Assembly: GCF_001423585.1 (NCBI RefSeq)
Contig: NZ_LMOP01000010.1
Location: 315,027 to 379,026 of the forward strand
Direction: 5' to 3'
Source: Xanthomonas sp. Leaf148
GTDB taxonomy: Bacteria; Pseudomonadota; Gammaproteobacteria; Xanthomonadales; Xanthomonadaceae
Length of the DNA stretch: 64,000 nucleotides
The notes under the pieces are model-generated. The model saw nothing but the letters and a program-made list of their open reading frames with translations. It searched no databases and had not been told where the DNA came from. Shown in pieces: positions 29,627 to 38,549 of the stretch (position 1 is the stretch's first letter; every line of letters begins with the position of its first letter). The position numbers and the translations under genes are program-made.

Positions 29627-30649
29627 ATGGCCAAGGGTGCGGTCACCATCAAAGATGTCGCTCGGGAAGCACAGGTCTCTGTCGCTACCGTGTCGCGTGC
29701 GCTCAATGGGCACGACAACGTTGCCGGGCCGGTGCGCCGGCAGGTCATGGAAGTGGCCGAGCGGCTGCGTTACAGCCCGCATGCAGCAGCCCGCAGCCTG
29801 AGTAGCCGGCGGTCCCAGACCCTGGGCGTGGTGCTGCCCGACCTGTATGGCGAATTCTTTTCCGAGTTGATCCGCGGCATCGATGGCGCGGCGCGCGCTG
29901 CCGGCCAGCACTTGCTGGTGTCCAGCTATCACGGCGACCCGGAAGCCCAGGGCAGGGCGCTGCGGTCGATGCGTGGACGCGTCGATGGCTTGCTGGTGCT
30001 CTCTCCCTACGCCGAGCAGCCGGGCTTTCTCACCGATAACCTGCCGCCGTCGCTGCCGACGGTGCTGATCAATGCGCATCTGCCCGGCGCCGGTTATCCG
30101 GTGCTGAGCATCGATGACCATGCCGGCGCCATGGCCATGACCGAGCATCTGCTGCGCGCCGGCCACCGGCGCATCGCCTTCATCGGCGGGCCGGCGCTCA
30201 ATTTCGATGCGCGCGAACGCCTGCGCGGTTTCCGCGACGCGATTGCCGGGTTCGGCGACCAGGCGCAGGGAATGGAATATGCCGGCGACTTCGATGAAGC
30301 CTCCGGCCATCGCGCCGGGCTGGCAATGCTGGCCGCCGGCACCTTGCCCGATGCGGTATTTGCCGCCAACGACATGACCGCGCTCGGCTGCCTGTACGCG
30401 TTTGCGCAGGCCGATGTGTCGGTACCCGGCGATGTGGCATTGGCCGGATTCGACGACATCCCGCTGGCACGCTTCGTCCATCCGGCGCTGACCACGATGC
30501 GGGTCAGCATCGCGCGCCTGGGCGAGCAGGCGATGACCCGATTGATGCGGCTGGTGGAACTGCCCGGCCATGACGACGGTATCCGCCAACTGCTCACGCC
30601 CGAGCTGGTGATACGCGCTTCCTGCGGTGCCGGCGAGCCCGGCCCCTGA
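29627..30649 (+). CDS. LacI-family transcriptional regulator
   Basis: A 340-residue repressor. The helix-turn-helix TIKDVAREAQVSVATVSRAL is at residues 7-26 and is followed by the hinge AAARSLSSRRSQTLGVVLPD and a periplasmic-binding-protein-like sensor domain. The effector is unknown, probably a sugar from the adjacent uptake system. ATG at 29627 follows GGAGGGCG. Two mutually inverted 14-base operator-like sites precede it. It is transcribed in the same direction as the receptor gene that follows 103 bases later, and likely controls the glycan locus. Confidence 0.93.
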   Translation: MAKGAVTIKDVAREAQVSVATVSRALNGHDNVAGPVRRQVMEVAERLRYSPHAAARSLSSRRSQTLGVVLPDLYGEFFSELIRGIDGAARAAGQHLLVSSYHGDPEAQGRALRSMRGRVDGLLVLSPYAEQPGFLTDNLPPSLPTVLINAHLPGAGYPVLSIDDHAGAMAMTEHLLRAGHRRIAFIGGPALNFDARERLRGFRDAIAGFGDQAQGMEYAGDFDEASGHRAGLAMLAAGTLPDAVFAANDMTALGCLYAFAQADVSVPGDVALAGFDDIPLARFVHPALTTMRVSIARLGEQAMTRLMRLVELPGHDDGIRQLLTPELVIRASCGAGEPGP

Positions 30650-30673
30650 CTTTCGCGGACGTTCTGTCCGCTC

Positions 30674-30693
30674 CCGCTGCTCCCCCGCAGCGG
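30674..30693. terminator. Weak hairpin between the repressor and receptor genes
   Basis: CCGCTGC (30674-30680) pairs with GCAGCGG (30687-30693) across TCCCCC. There is no T-run, so it may be an attenuator or chance structure rather than a full terminator. Confidence 0.3.
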
Positions 30694-30752
30694 TCGTTCC
30701 TGCTGGTTTGCAACACCACAACAACAATTTGTACCGATCCCTGGAGGGACCA

Positions 30753-33740
30753 ATGCGCCACCACCACCCCCATTCCGCACGCCCGGCGCGCAAGCTGCTC
30801 AGCTGTGCCCTGGCCAGCTGCCTGCTCCTGGGCGCCGCGCCTGCATTTGCGCAGAGCACTGCCGCGACCATCCGCGGCCAGGTCACCGTCGACTCGGCAC
30901 CTGCGGCGCAGGCCCAGGTAACCGCGACCAATCTCGCAACCGGCCTGACCCGTAGCGTGCAGGTCAACAATGGCGGTTACTCGGTCGGTGGTCTGCCGCC
31001 GGGCTCGTACCGCATCGACGTCACTGCCAATGGCCAGACCAGCTCGCAGAATGTGACCGTGCAGGTCGGCCAGACGGCCACCTTGAACCTGGGCGTTGGC
31101 GGCGAGCAGGCCACGGCCGAAGGTGGTAACGCCACCACGCTGGACGCGGTGCAGGTCAAGGCACCGCCGGTGCTGGTGGAGACGCGCACCTCCGAAAACG
31201 CCACCTACATTTCCAACGTGCAGATCCAGAACCTGCCGCGTGCCACGCGCAACTTCCTGGAACTGGCCGACACCGTGCCGAACGTGCAGTTCACCCGCGA
31301 CGCCAACGGCACCACCAAGGTGCGCTCGGGCGCCACCTCGGCCGAAGGCACCAACGTTTACATCGACGGCGTGAGCCAGAAGAACTACGTGCTGACCGGT
31401 GGCGTCAGCGGCCAGGATTCCAGCCGCGGCAACCCGTTCCCGCAGTCGGCGATCGGCGAGTACAAGGTCATCACCTCCAACTACAAGGCCGAGTTCGATC
31501 AGGTCAGCGGCGCGGCCATCGTGGCCTCGTCCAAGTCCGGCACCAACGATTTCCACGGCAGCTTCTTCTGGGACACCAGCAATGACGGCTGGCGCGAAGA
31601 AAGCCCGCTGGAGAAGAAGGCCGGCGTGCGCGACGACTTTGAGGAGACCCAGTACGGCGCCACCTTCAGCGGCCCGATCCTCAAGGACAAGGCGCATTTC
31701 TTCATCGCCTATGAAGCCAAGGAATACACCACTCCCAACGTGGTGATCCCCGGCTCGATCTATTCCGACCGCATCGACCAGTTGCCGGCGCAGCTGCAGC
31801 CGCTGGTGGCCACCTACAGCACCCCGTTCAAGGAAGATCTGTACTTCGGCAAGATCGACTGGACCATCGGCGACAACAACCTGTTCGAGCTGACCGGCAA
31901 GTACCGCAAGGAAGACGAGCTCAACGACGTCGGCCGCACCTCGACCTACGAACACGGCAGCATCAATGGCCAGGAAGAAAAGCGCGCCAACCTGCGCTGG
32001 CAGTACAGCGGCGCCAACTTCCTCAACGAAGCCAATCTGAGCTACGAGAGCGCGTTCTGGAACCAGGCGCCGCTCAACAATGGCAGCGGTTACGTGCTGA
32101 GTTATGCGCCGGTACGCGGCATCGAAGACGAAGTGCTGTCAGCCGGTGCCGGCGGTAGCTTCCAGCGCAAGGGCCAGAAGGGCTGGACCTTCCAGGACGA
32201 TCTGACCTTGAACAGCCTGGAATGGCACGGCGCGCACACCGTCAAGATGGGCGTGAAGTTCAAGAGCATCGATCTGGATTCGACCCAGTTCAACCCGGCC
32301 AATCCGCAGTACTACTACAACATCCTCACCGATGTCGAAACGCCGTACCGCGTGCGCTTCGGCGCGCCGTTGACCGAAGGTGGCGGCTCGGTGGTGTCCA
32401 AGAACAAGCAGTACGGCATCTACCTGCAGGACGACTGGGAGGTCAACGAGCACTGGACCCTTAACCTGGGCGTGCGCTACGACTACGAAGAAACCCCGGC
32501 ATTCCTGGACTTCGTCACGCCGTCCGATGTGGTCGGCGCGTTGCAGAACTGGCCGAACCTGCAGAACGCCAACTACAACATCAACAACTTCATCAGCACC
32601 GGCAACAACCGCAAGGCGTTCAAGAATGCCTGGCAGCCGCGTCTGGGTGCCTCCTACGACCTGTTCGGCGACCAGGCCCACGTGATCTACGGCGGTGCCG
32701 GCCGTGCCTACGACCGCAACATCTTCGATTACCTGGCACTGGAGCAGCTCAACAACTCCTTCAAGTCCTATAGCTACTACTTCAACAACCCCAACGCTCA
32801 GAACGGCCAGGCCTGCCTGGGCGACCCGTGCACGGCATGGAATCCGTCCTTTGCGACCCAGGAAGGGCTCGATGCACTGGCGGCGACCAGCGCTGGCGGC
32901 GGTGGGCGTGAAATCTATCTGATCGACAACAACATCAAGACCCCGTACTCCGACCAATTCAGCATCGGCATGCGCAACATGGTGCCGCTATGGGGCCAGG
33001 ACTGGTTCACCGATGTGACCCTGAGCCGCATCGAGAGCCACGACGGCTTTGCGTTCGTGCGCGGCAACCGTCTGCCTGATGGGTCGTTCTTCCAGCCGGG
33101 CACCACCTCGGGCGCGCCCACCGACGGACCGGATGGCTACAGCGCCATCGTGCTCGGCACCAATGGTGTGGAAACCCGCAACAACCAGCTCGCGTTGCAG
33201 ATCGAAAAGCCCTTCGACGAAGAATCCGGTTGGGGCCTGACCGTGGCCTACACCTATTCCGACGCCAAGGAAAACCGTCAGTTCGGCGAGCACTATGCGC
33301 TGGACCGCGAGCGCGTCGAAGACTACGGCTGGCGTGAAGCCGGCGGTATCGCGAAGAACCGCCTGGTGGTCACTGGCATCTACGAGCTGCCCTATGAGGT
33401 CAAGCTGTCCGGCAAGCTGTCGCTGGCCAGCCAGACCGCGCGCTACGGCCAGAATTGCCTTGCCGGCAACGACCAGTGCGACATCATCCAGTTCAAGCCG
33501 GATGGCACGTTGGGCTACAAGGAGTTCAGCATTGCCGCCAACAAAGAATGGGATACCGGTGCAGGTGTCAAATTCAACGTGCGTGCGGATATCCTCAACG
33601 TGTTCAATTGGGTGAACTACGCCAACTTTAACGGCGATACCGGGACACTGTCGGACTTGAATACGGCTTACGGCACACCGACCGGTGTGCTGGCGTCGCC
33701 GATGCGTACCTTCCGTCTGGCCTTTGGCCTGAACTGGTGA
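30753..33740 (+). CDS. TonB-dependent receptor (Oar-like, carboxypeptidase-regulatory N-terminal domain)
   Basis: A 995-residue outer-membrane receptor. A signal peptide ends AFAQ near residue 33; residues about 37-120 are a CarboxypepD_reg-like beta domain (ATIRGQVTVDSAPAAQAQVT, GGLPPGSYRI). Next come the plug (LELADTVPNVQFTRD, NVYIDGVSQKNYV) and a 22-strand barrel ending RTFRLAFGLNW with the terminal aromatic residue that outer-membrane proteins need. GGAGG precedes the ATG. Receptors of this kind import glycans or other nutrients at the expense of TonB energy. Context, being followed by a glucanase and a sugar ABC importer, favours an oligosaccharide. Confidence 0.92.
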   Translation: MRHHHPHSARPARKLLSCALASCLLLGAAPAFAQSTAATIRGQVTVDSAPAAQAQVTATNLATGLTRSVQVNNGGYSVGGLPPGSYRIDVTANGQTSSQNVTVQVGQTATLNLGVGGEQATAEGGNATTLDAVQVKAPPVLVETRTSENATYISNVQIQNLPRATRNFLELADTVPNVQFTRDANGTTKVRSGATSAEGTNVYIDGVSQKNYVLTGGVSGQDSSRGNPFPQSAIGEYKVITSNYKAEFDQVSGAAIVASSKSGTNDFHGSFFWDTSNDGWREESPLEKKAGVRDDFEETQYGATFSGPILKDKAHFFIAYEAKEYTTPNVVIPGSIYSDRIDQLPAQLQPLVATYSTPFKEDLYFGKIDWTIGDNNLFELTGKYRKEDELNDVGRTSTYEHGSINGQEEKRANLRWQYSGANFLNEANLSYESAFWNQAPLNNGSGYVLSYAPVRGIEDEVLSAGAGGSFQRKGQKGWTFQDDLTLNSLEWHGAHTVKMGVKFKSIDLDSTQFNPANPQYYYNILTDVETPYRVRFGAPLTEGGGSVVSKNKQYGIYLQDDWEVNEHWTLNLGVRYDYEETPAFLDFVTPSDVVGALQNWPNLQNANYNINNFISTGNNRKAFKNAWQPRLGASYDLFGDQAHVIYGGAGRAYDRNIFDYLALEQLNNSFKSYSYYFNNPNAQNGQACLGDPCTAWNPSFATQEGLDALAATSAGGGGREIYLIDNNIKTPYSDQFSIGMRNMVPLWGQDWFTDVTLSRIESHDGFAFVRGNRLPDGSFFQPGTTSGAPTDGPDGYSAIVLGTNGVETRNNQLALQIEKPFDEESGWGLTVAYTYSDAKENRQFGEHYALDRERVEDYGWREAGGIAKNRLVVTGIYELPYEVKLSGKLSLASQTARYGQNCLAGNDQCDIIQFKPDGTLGYKEFSIAANKEWDTGAGVKFNVRADILNVFNWVNYANFNGDTGTLSDLNTAYGTPTGVLASPMRTFRLAFGLNW

Positions 33741-33745
33741 GGTGC

Positions 33746-33778
33746 TCGACCGCCCTGGCATGAGGCCAGGGCGGTCGA
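33746..33778. terminator. Perfect 14-bp hairpin after the receptor gene
   Basis: TCGACCGCCCTGGC (33746-33759) pairs exactly with GCCAGGGCGGTCGA (33765-33778) around loop ATGAG, beginning five bases after the receptor stop. There is no T-run. It could be a rho-independent-like attenuator or an mRNA-stabilising 3' structure that separates high receptor expression from the downstream operon. Confidence 0.65.
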
Positions 33779-33814
33779 ACTCGGCGCTTAGATAGGGTAG
33801 GTTGGCGTGCGAGA

Positions 33815-33828
33815 TGTAATCGATTACA
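33815..33828. promoter_or_regulatory. Perfect 14-bp palindrome upstream of the GH144-like gene
   Basis: TGTAATCGATTACA is a perfect dyad with the central CG of LacI-type operators. It shares TGTAA with the sites before the repressor gene but differs in the other half. It ends 14 bases before the start codon, so a bound protein would block transcription or initiation of the glycan operon. Confidence 0.6.
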
Positions 33829-33842
33829 CAAGTGGGGGGCGG

Positions 33843-35462
33843 ATGGACAGGGGCAACACGTCGCGTTGGTTGACGATTCCACTCTTGCTGGGCGCGCTGG
33901 TGCTGGCGTCCTGCAAACAGGCCGAGGAGCCGAAGGTGGTCGAACAGAAGGCACCGGTGAAAGTGATATTGATCGAGGCACAGTTGCCTCCCAAGCCGGT
34001 CAAGCCACCGCTGCCGCCGCTGTTTTCGGACATCGAACGCCGCACCTTCCAGTTTTTCTGGGACACCACCAATGAACTCAACGGATTGGCACCGGACCGG
34101 TTTCCGTCGCGCCCATTCGCCAGCATCGCCTCGGTCGGGTTTGCGCTGACCGCGTATCCGATCGGCATCGAGAACGGCTGGGTCAGCCGCAATCAGGCGA
34201 TCGATCGCACCCTGACCACACTGAAATTCTTCCGCGATGCGCCGATGGGGCCGCAGCGGACCGGTAGGGCCGGCTACAAGGGCTTCTACTATCACTTTCT
34301 GGATATGCAGCAGGGCAACCGTTACGACAGCTGGGTCGAGCTGTCGAGCGTGGACACCGCGTTGCTGATGATGGGCGTGTTGTTTACCCAGTCGTATTAC
34401 GACGGTGACGACCCGCGCGAAAAAGAAATCCGCCAGATCGCCGACACGCTGTACAAGCGCGTGGATTGGCGCTGGCTGCAGCAGCGTGCGCCGCTGATCT
34501 CGATGGGCTGGTTCCCGGAGAGCGGCTTCATCGATCACGACTGGATGGGCTACAACGAGGCGATGATGCTGTACATCCTCGCGCTCGGCTCGCCTACCCA
34601 CGGCGTCGACCCGGAGGCGTGGACCAGCTGGACACGCACCTACAACAACGACTGGGGCGTCTATCAGGGCCAGGAATACCTGTCCTTCGGCCCGCTGTTC
34701 GGCCACCAATACAGCCATGTCTGGATCGACTTCCGCGATATCCAGGACCAGTACATGCGCGAACGCGGCATCGACTACTTCCTCAATAGTCGCCGCGCCA
34801 CCCTGGCGCAGCGCGACTACGCCATCGACAACCCGATGAAGTGGAAGGACTACGGCGAAAACGTCTGGGGCCTGACCGCCGGCGACGGCCCGCAGAACAC
34901 CAGCCAGGAATACCGCGGCGAGCAGCGCCAGTTCCGCCACTACTCCTCGCGCGGCGCCGGCCTGCGCGAGAACTTCGACGACGGCACCATCGCACCAACT
35001 GCGGCTATCTCCTCGATCGTGTTCGCCCCGGAAGTGGTGATCCCGGCCACCGAAGAGATGCACAAGCGCTACGGCGACTTCCTGTATTCCAGCTATGGCT
35101 TTCTGGATTCGTTCAACCCCAGCTTCAACTACGACATCCCGCTCAAGACCGGGCGCATGGTGCCGGACCGGGGCTGGGTGGCCAGCGATTACATCGCCAT
35201 CGATCAGGGCCCGATCCTGGCGATGATTTCCAACTACCAGAACGAATTCGTCTGGACGGTGATGAAAAAGAACGCCTACATCCGCGCCGGTCTGGAACGC
35301 GCCGGATTCACCGGTGGCTGGCTCACGCCCGAGGGTGAGCCGCAGCCGCTGCCGCAGAAGGACGAGCAAAAGGCCGCTGCACGCTCGCTGGGCATGGCCG
35401 AGTCGCGTGCCGCTGCCGCCCAGGCCCAGCAAGATCCCTCGCAACGCCAAAAACCCGAGTAA
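33843..35462 (+). CDS. Glucoamylase-domain lipoprotein, GH144 (endo-beta-1,2-glucanase)-like
   Basis: A 539-residue lipoprotein: signal peptide with lipobox LVLASC, then a Pro-rich linker and a PF10091-type (alpha/alpha)6 catalytic domain from about residue 60 to 500. Recognisable parts are RRTFQFFWDTTN, SSVDTALLMMGVLF, HDWMGYNEAMMLYILALGSP, FGHQYSHVWIDFRDIQD and the AGDGP turn. PF10091 proteins were annotated glucoamylases; characterised members form GH144 and cleave beta-1,2-glucan. Periplasmic or surface location follows from the lipobox. Start ATG 33843 is preceded by GGGGGG. It heads a tightly packed operon through 42685. The exact substrate is inferred. Confidence 0.85.
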   Translation: MDRGNTSRWLTIPLLLGALVLASCKQAEEPKVVEQKAPVKVILIEAQLPPKPVKPPLPPLFSDIERRTFQFFWDTTNELNGLAPDRFPSRPFASIASVGFALTAYPIGIENGWVSRNQAIDRTLTTLKFFRDAPMGPQRTGRAGYKGFYYHFLDMQQGNRYDSWVELSSVDTALLMMGVLFTQSYYDGDDPREKEIRQIADTLYKRVDWRWLQQRAPLISMGWFPESGFIDHDWMGYNEAMMLYILALGSPTHGVDPEAWTSWTRTYNNDWGVYQGQEYLSFGPLFGHQYSHVWIDFRDIQDQYMRERGIDYFLNSRRATLAQRDYAIDNPMKWKDYGENVWGLTAGDGPQNTSQEYRGEQRQFRHYSSRGAGLRENFDDGTIAPTAAISSIVFAPEVVIPATEEMHKRYGDFLYSSYGFLDSFNPSFNYDIPLKTGRMVPDRGWVASDYIAIDQGPILAMISNYQNEFVWTVMKKNAYIRAGLERAGFTGGWLTPEGEPQPLPQKDEQKAAARSLGMAESRAAAAQAQQDPSQRQKPE

Positions 35463-35465
35463 TCC

Positions 35466-36830
35466 GTGCGCCTTTTGAAACTGTTGATGTTGGCCGCCGC
35501 CCTGTGTGCAGGTGCGGCGGGATGCAACCGCTCCGATCCCGCCAAGACCACCGTGCGCTTCTGGGCCATGGGCAAGGAGGCCGAAGTGGTGGCCGAGCTG
35601 GTGGCCGACTTCGAGAAGCAGAACCCGGACATCCAGGTCGATGTGCAGAACATCCCGATGACCGCGGCGCACGAAAAACTGCTCACCGCCTTCGCCGCCG
35701 ACGGCTTGCCGGATGTGTGCCAGCTCGGCAACACCTGGCTGCCGGAGTTTGCGTTGCTGGACACGCTGGAACCGATGCAGCCCTACGTGGCGCGCTCGAA
35801 GATCGTCGACCCGGCGGACTACTTCCCAGGCGTGTGGGACACCAACGTGGTCGATGGCACCTTGTACGGGGTGCCGTGGTATGTGGACACGCGGCTGCTG
35901 TTCTACCGCAAGGATCTGCTGCGCGAGGCCGGCTACAGCGAAATGCCCAAGACCTGGGCCGAGATGGAACAGGTGATGGCCGCGATCAAGCGCAAGGTCG
36001 GCCCGGACCGTTACGCCATCCTGATGCCGCTCAACGAGTTCGAGCAGCAGCTCTCGTTCGCGCTGCAGCAGGACGACCGTCTGCTACGCGACCACGACAA
36101 TTACGGCAACTTCCGCGGCGAAGGGTTTCGCAAGGCGCTGGCGTTCTACGACGGCATGTACCAGAAAGGCTGGGCGCCGAAGGTGTCGGAGACCCAGGTC
36201 TCCAACGTCTGGTACGAATTCTTCAACGGCTACTACGCGTTCTATCTGTCCGGGCCCTGGAACGTGCGCGAGTTCAAGCTGCGCCAGCCGCCGGGCATGG
36301 AAGGTAAGTGGGGCACCGCCGCATTACCCGGCCCCAATGGGTTGGGCGCGGGCATCGCTGGCGGTTCCAGCCTGGTGATCTTCAAATCGTCCCAGCACAA
36401 GGACGCGGCCTGGAAGCTGATCGAATACCTGTCCCAGCCCACGGTGCAGGCGCGCTTCCACGCCATCATCGGCGACCTGCCGCCGCGGCGTAGTACCTGG
36501 AAATTGCCGTCGCTGGCCAACGACGAACTGGCGCATGCCTTCGGCGACCAGCTGGAACGGGTCAAGGCCACGCCCAAGGTGCTGGAATGGGAGCGCATCG
36601 TGCAGGAAATGCGCCTGGTCACCGAGCGCGTGGTGCGTGGCGGTCAATCGCACGAGGCGGCCGTGCAGGAACTGGATAAACGCGTGGACGACATCCTGGC
36701 CAAGCGCCGCTGGATCTTTGAACAGGAAGGCGGGCATGTCGGGCCGGCTGGCGAGTCGGGCGCGCCCGCCACCGCGCCCACGCCGGACGCAGCAGCGGCT
36801 GCAGCCAGCGGCAAGGGAGCGGCACGATGA
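35466..36830 (+). CDS. Sugar ABC transporter substrate-binding lipoprotein
   Basis: A 454-residue extracellular solute-binding protein of family 1. The start is GTG at 35466, three bases after the previous stop. The signal peptide has a lipobox AGAAGC. The binding-protein core includes VRFWAMGKEAEVVAELVADF, GLPDVCQLGNTWLPEFA, LYGVPWYVDTRLLFYRKDLL and AAWKLIEYLSQPTVQARFHA. The C-terminal 35 residues are an Ala/Pro-rich tail. It delivers oligosaccharides from the periplasm to the two permeases encoded next. Confidence 0.92.
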   Translation: MRLLKLLMLAAALCAGAAGCNRSDPAKTTVRFWAMGKEAEVVAELVADFEKQNPDIQVDVQNIPMTAAHEKLLTAFAADGLPDVCQLGNTWLPEFALLDTLEPMQPYVARSKIVDPADYFPGVWDTNVVDGTLYGVPWYVDTRLLFYRKDLLREAGYSEMPKTWAEMEQVMAAIKRKVGPDRYAILMPLNEFEQQLSFALQQDDRLLRDHDNYGNFRGEGFRKALAFYDGMYQKGWAPKVSETQVSNVWYEFFNGYYAFYLSGPWNVREFKLRQPPGMEGKWGTAALPGPNGLGAGIAGGSSLVIFKSSQHKDAAWKLIEYLSQPTVQARFHAIIGDLPPRRSTWKLPSLANDELAHAFGDQLERVKATPKVLEWERIVQEMRLVTERVVRGGQSHEAAVQELDKRVDDILAKRRWIFEQEGGHVGPAGESGAPATAPTPDAAAAAASGKGAAR

Positions 36831-37711
36831 TGAAGCGCAATTCCGTCGCCGGCTGGGTGTTCGCCGCGCCGTCGATCATGGTGCTGGGCATTTTCTTCGG
36901 CGTTCCGGTGTTCGCCGCGCTGGTGCTCAGCGTCACCGACTTCGACCTGTACGCGCTAGCTGACAGCAGCCACCTGCGCTTCGTCGGCCTGGGCAATTAC
37001 ATCGAGCTGCTGCAGACGCCGCTGTTCTGGAAGTCGTTGTGGAACACCACCTACTTCGTGCTGCTGGGCGTGCCGATGTCGATCGGTGTGTCGCTCGGCG
37101 CAGCGTTGCTGCTCAACGCCAAGGCCTCGCGCTTCAAGGCGGTGTTCCGCACCGCACTGTTCGCCCCGGTGGTGACTACGCTGGTGGCGGTGGCGGTGAT
37201 CTGGCGCTACCTGTTCCATATCAAATATGGCCTGGTGAACTTCGGGTTGAGCCATCTGGGCATCGCCCCGATCGACTGGCTGGGCGATCCGCGCTGGGCG
37301 ATGCCCACCATCATGCTGTTCGCGGTGTGGAAGAACTTCGGCTACAACATGGTGATCTTCCTGGCTGGCTTGCAGGCGATTCCGCAGGACCTGTATGAGG
37401 CCGCGCGCATCGATGGCGCCTCGCGCTGGAAGCAGTTCCTGCATATCACCTTGCCGATGCTCGGCCCGGTGCTGATGGTGGTCGGGGTGATCACCATCTC
37501 CGGCTACTTCCAGCTGTTTGCCGAACCGTACGTGATGACCCGCGGCGACCCACTGCAGAGCACCGTCAGCGTGCTGTATTTCATGTTCGAAGAAGGCTTC
37601 AAATGGTGGAACCTCGGCCGCGCGTCGGCAGTGGCGTTCCTGTTGTTCCTGATCATCCTGGCGGTGACCACCGTGATGCTGCGCTTCGGCCGCAAGAGGG
37701 ACCTGATATGA
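36827..37711 (+). CDS. Sugar ABC transporter permease (MalF/UgpA type)
   Basis: A 294-residue inner-membrane permease with six hydrophobic segments and the EAA loop EAARIDGASRWKQFLHITLP that docks the ATPase. It overlaps the binding-protein stop as ATGA. It pairs with the next permease. No ATPase gene is in the operon, so a shared MalK/MsiK-like ATPase elsewhere is inferred. Confidence 0.94.
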   Translation: MMKRNSVAGWVFAAPSIMVLGIFFGVPVFAALVLSVTDFDLYALADSSHLRFVGLGNYIELLQTPLFWKSLWNTTYFVLLGVPMSIGVSLGAALLLNAKASRFKAVFRTALFAPVVTTLVAVAVIWRYLFHIKYGLVNFGLSHLGIAPIDWLGDPRWAMPTIMLFAVWKNFGYNMVIFLAGLQAIPQDLYEAARIDGASRWKQFLHITLPMLGPVLMVVGVITISGYFQLFAEPYVMTRGDPLQSTVSVLYFMFEEGFKWWNLGRASAVAFLLFLIILAVTTVMLRFGRKRDLI

Positions 37712-38544
37712 GTCGTGATGTCGGCGAGTCGCGCTGGAACGCCGTCCTGATCAATGGCGGCTTGCTGGTGCTGGCCTTGATCAGCCTGGCGCCGTTGCTG
37801 TGGATGCTGTCGGTGTCGTTCATGCCCACCGGCGAGGCCAGCCGGTTCCCACCGCCGATGCTGCCGTCGGCGTTCACCCTGGCCAACTACCACGAGCTGT
37901 TCGCGCGCACCGGCATGGCGCGTAACTTCGCCAACAGCCTGCTGGTATCCGGGCTGATCACGCTGGGCTCGTTGCTGATCAACACCATGGCGGGCTATGC
38001 CTTCGCCAAGCTGCAGTTCGTCGGCCGCGAGCGCATCTTCAAGATCCTGATGGCCGCGCTGGTGATCCCGGCGCAGGTGGCGATGCTGCCGCTATTTCTG
38101 TTGATGAAGCAGCTGCATCTGGTCAACAACATCGGCGGGGTGGTGGTGCCGGCGCTGGCCACGGTGTTCGGTATTTTTCTGGTGCGCCAGTACGCACGCA
38201 GCATTCCCGATGAGTTGATCGAAGCCGCACGCATCGATGGCGCCAGCGAGATGCGGATCTTCTTCCAGATCGTGCTGCCGATGCTCAAGCCGGTGCTGGT
38301 CACCTTGACCATCTTCACCTTCATGGGCTCATGGAACGACTTCATGTGGCCGCTGATCGTGCTGACCGATCAGGAGCAATACACCTTGCCGGTGGCGCTG
38401 GCGGCGCTGTCGCGCGAGCACATCATGGACGTGGAGCTGATGATGGCCGGTGCAGTGGTGACGGTGATTCCGGTGCTGCTATTGTTCCTGGCGCTGCAGC
38501 GTTACTACATTCAAGGTCTTCTGCTGGGGAGTGTGAAGGGGTGA
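37708..38544 (+). CDS. Sugar ABC transporter permease (MalG/UgpE type)
   Basis: A 278-residue permease with six hydrophobic segments. The EAA loop is EAARIDGASEMRIFFQIVLP and the C-terminal YYIQGLLLGSVKG is the conserved MalG-type end. ATG at 37708 overlaps the stop of the first permease gene. The long in-frame extension upstream lies within that gene and is not used. Confidence 0.94.
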   Translation: MSRDVGESRWNAVLINGGLLVLALISLAPLLWMLSVSFMPTGEASRFPPPMLPSAFTLANYHELFARTGMARNFANSLLVSGLITLGSLLINTMAGYAFAKLQFVGRERIFKILMAALVIPAQVAMLPLFLLMKQLHLVNNIGGVVVPALATVFGIFLVRQYARSIPDELIEAARIDGASEMRIFFQIVLPMLKPVLVTLTIFTFMGSWNDFMWPLIVLTDQEQYTLPVALAALSREHIMDVELMMAGAVVTVIPVLLLFLALQRYYIQGLLLGSVKG

Positions 38545-38549
38545 AGCCG

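Noticed and set aside
32988..35672. Very long minus-strand open frame opposite the receptor and GH144-like genes
   Set aside because: It is the antisense shadow of two well-supported plus-strand genes in high-GC DNA; its translation is low complexity and shows no domain.
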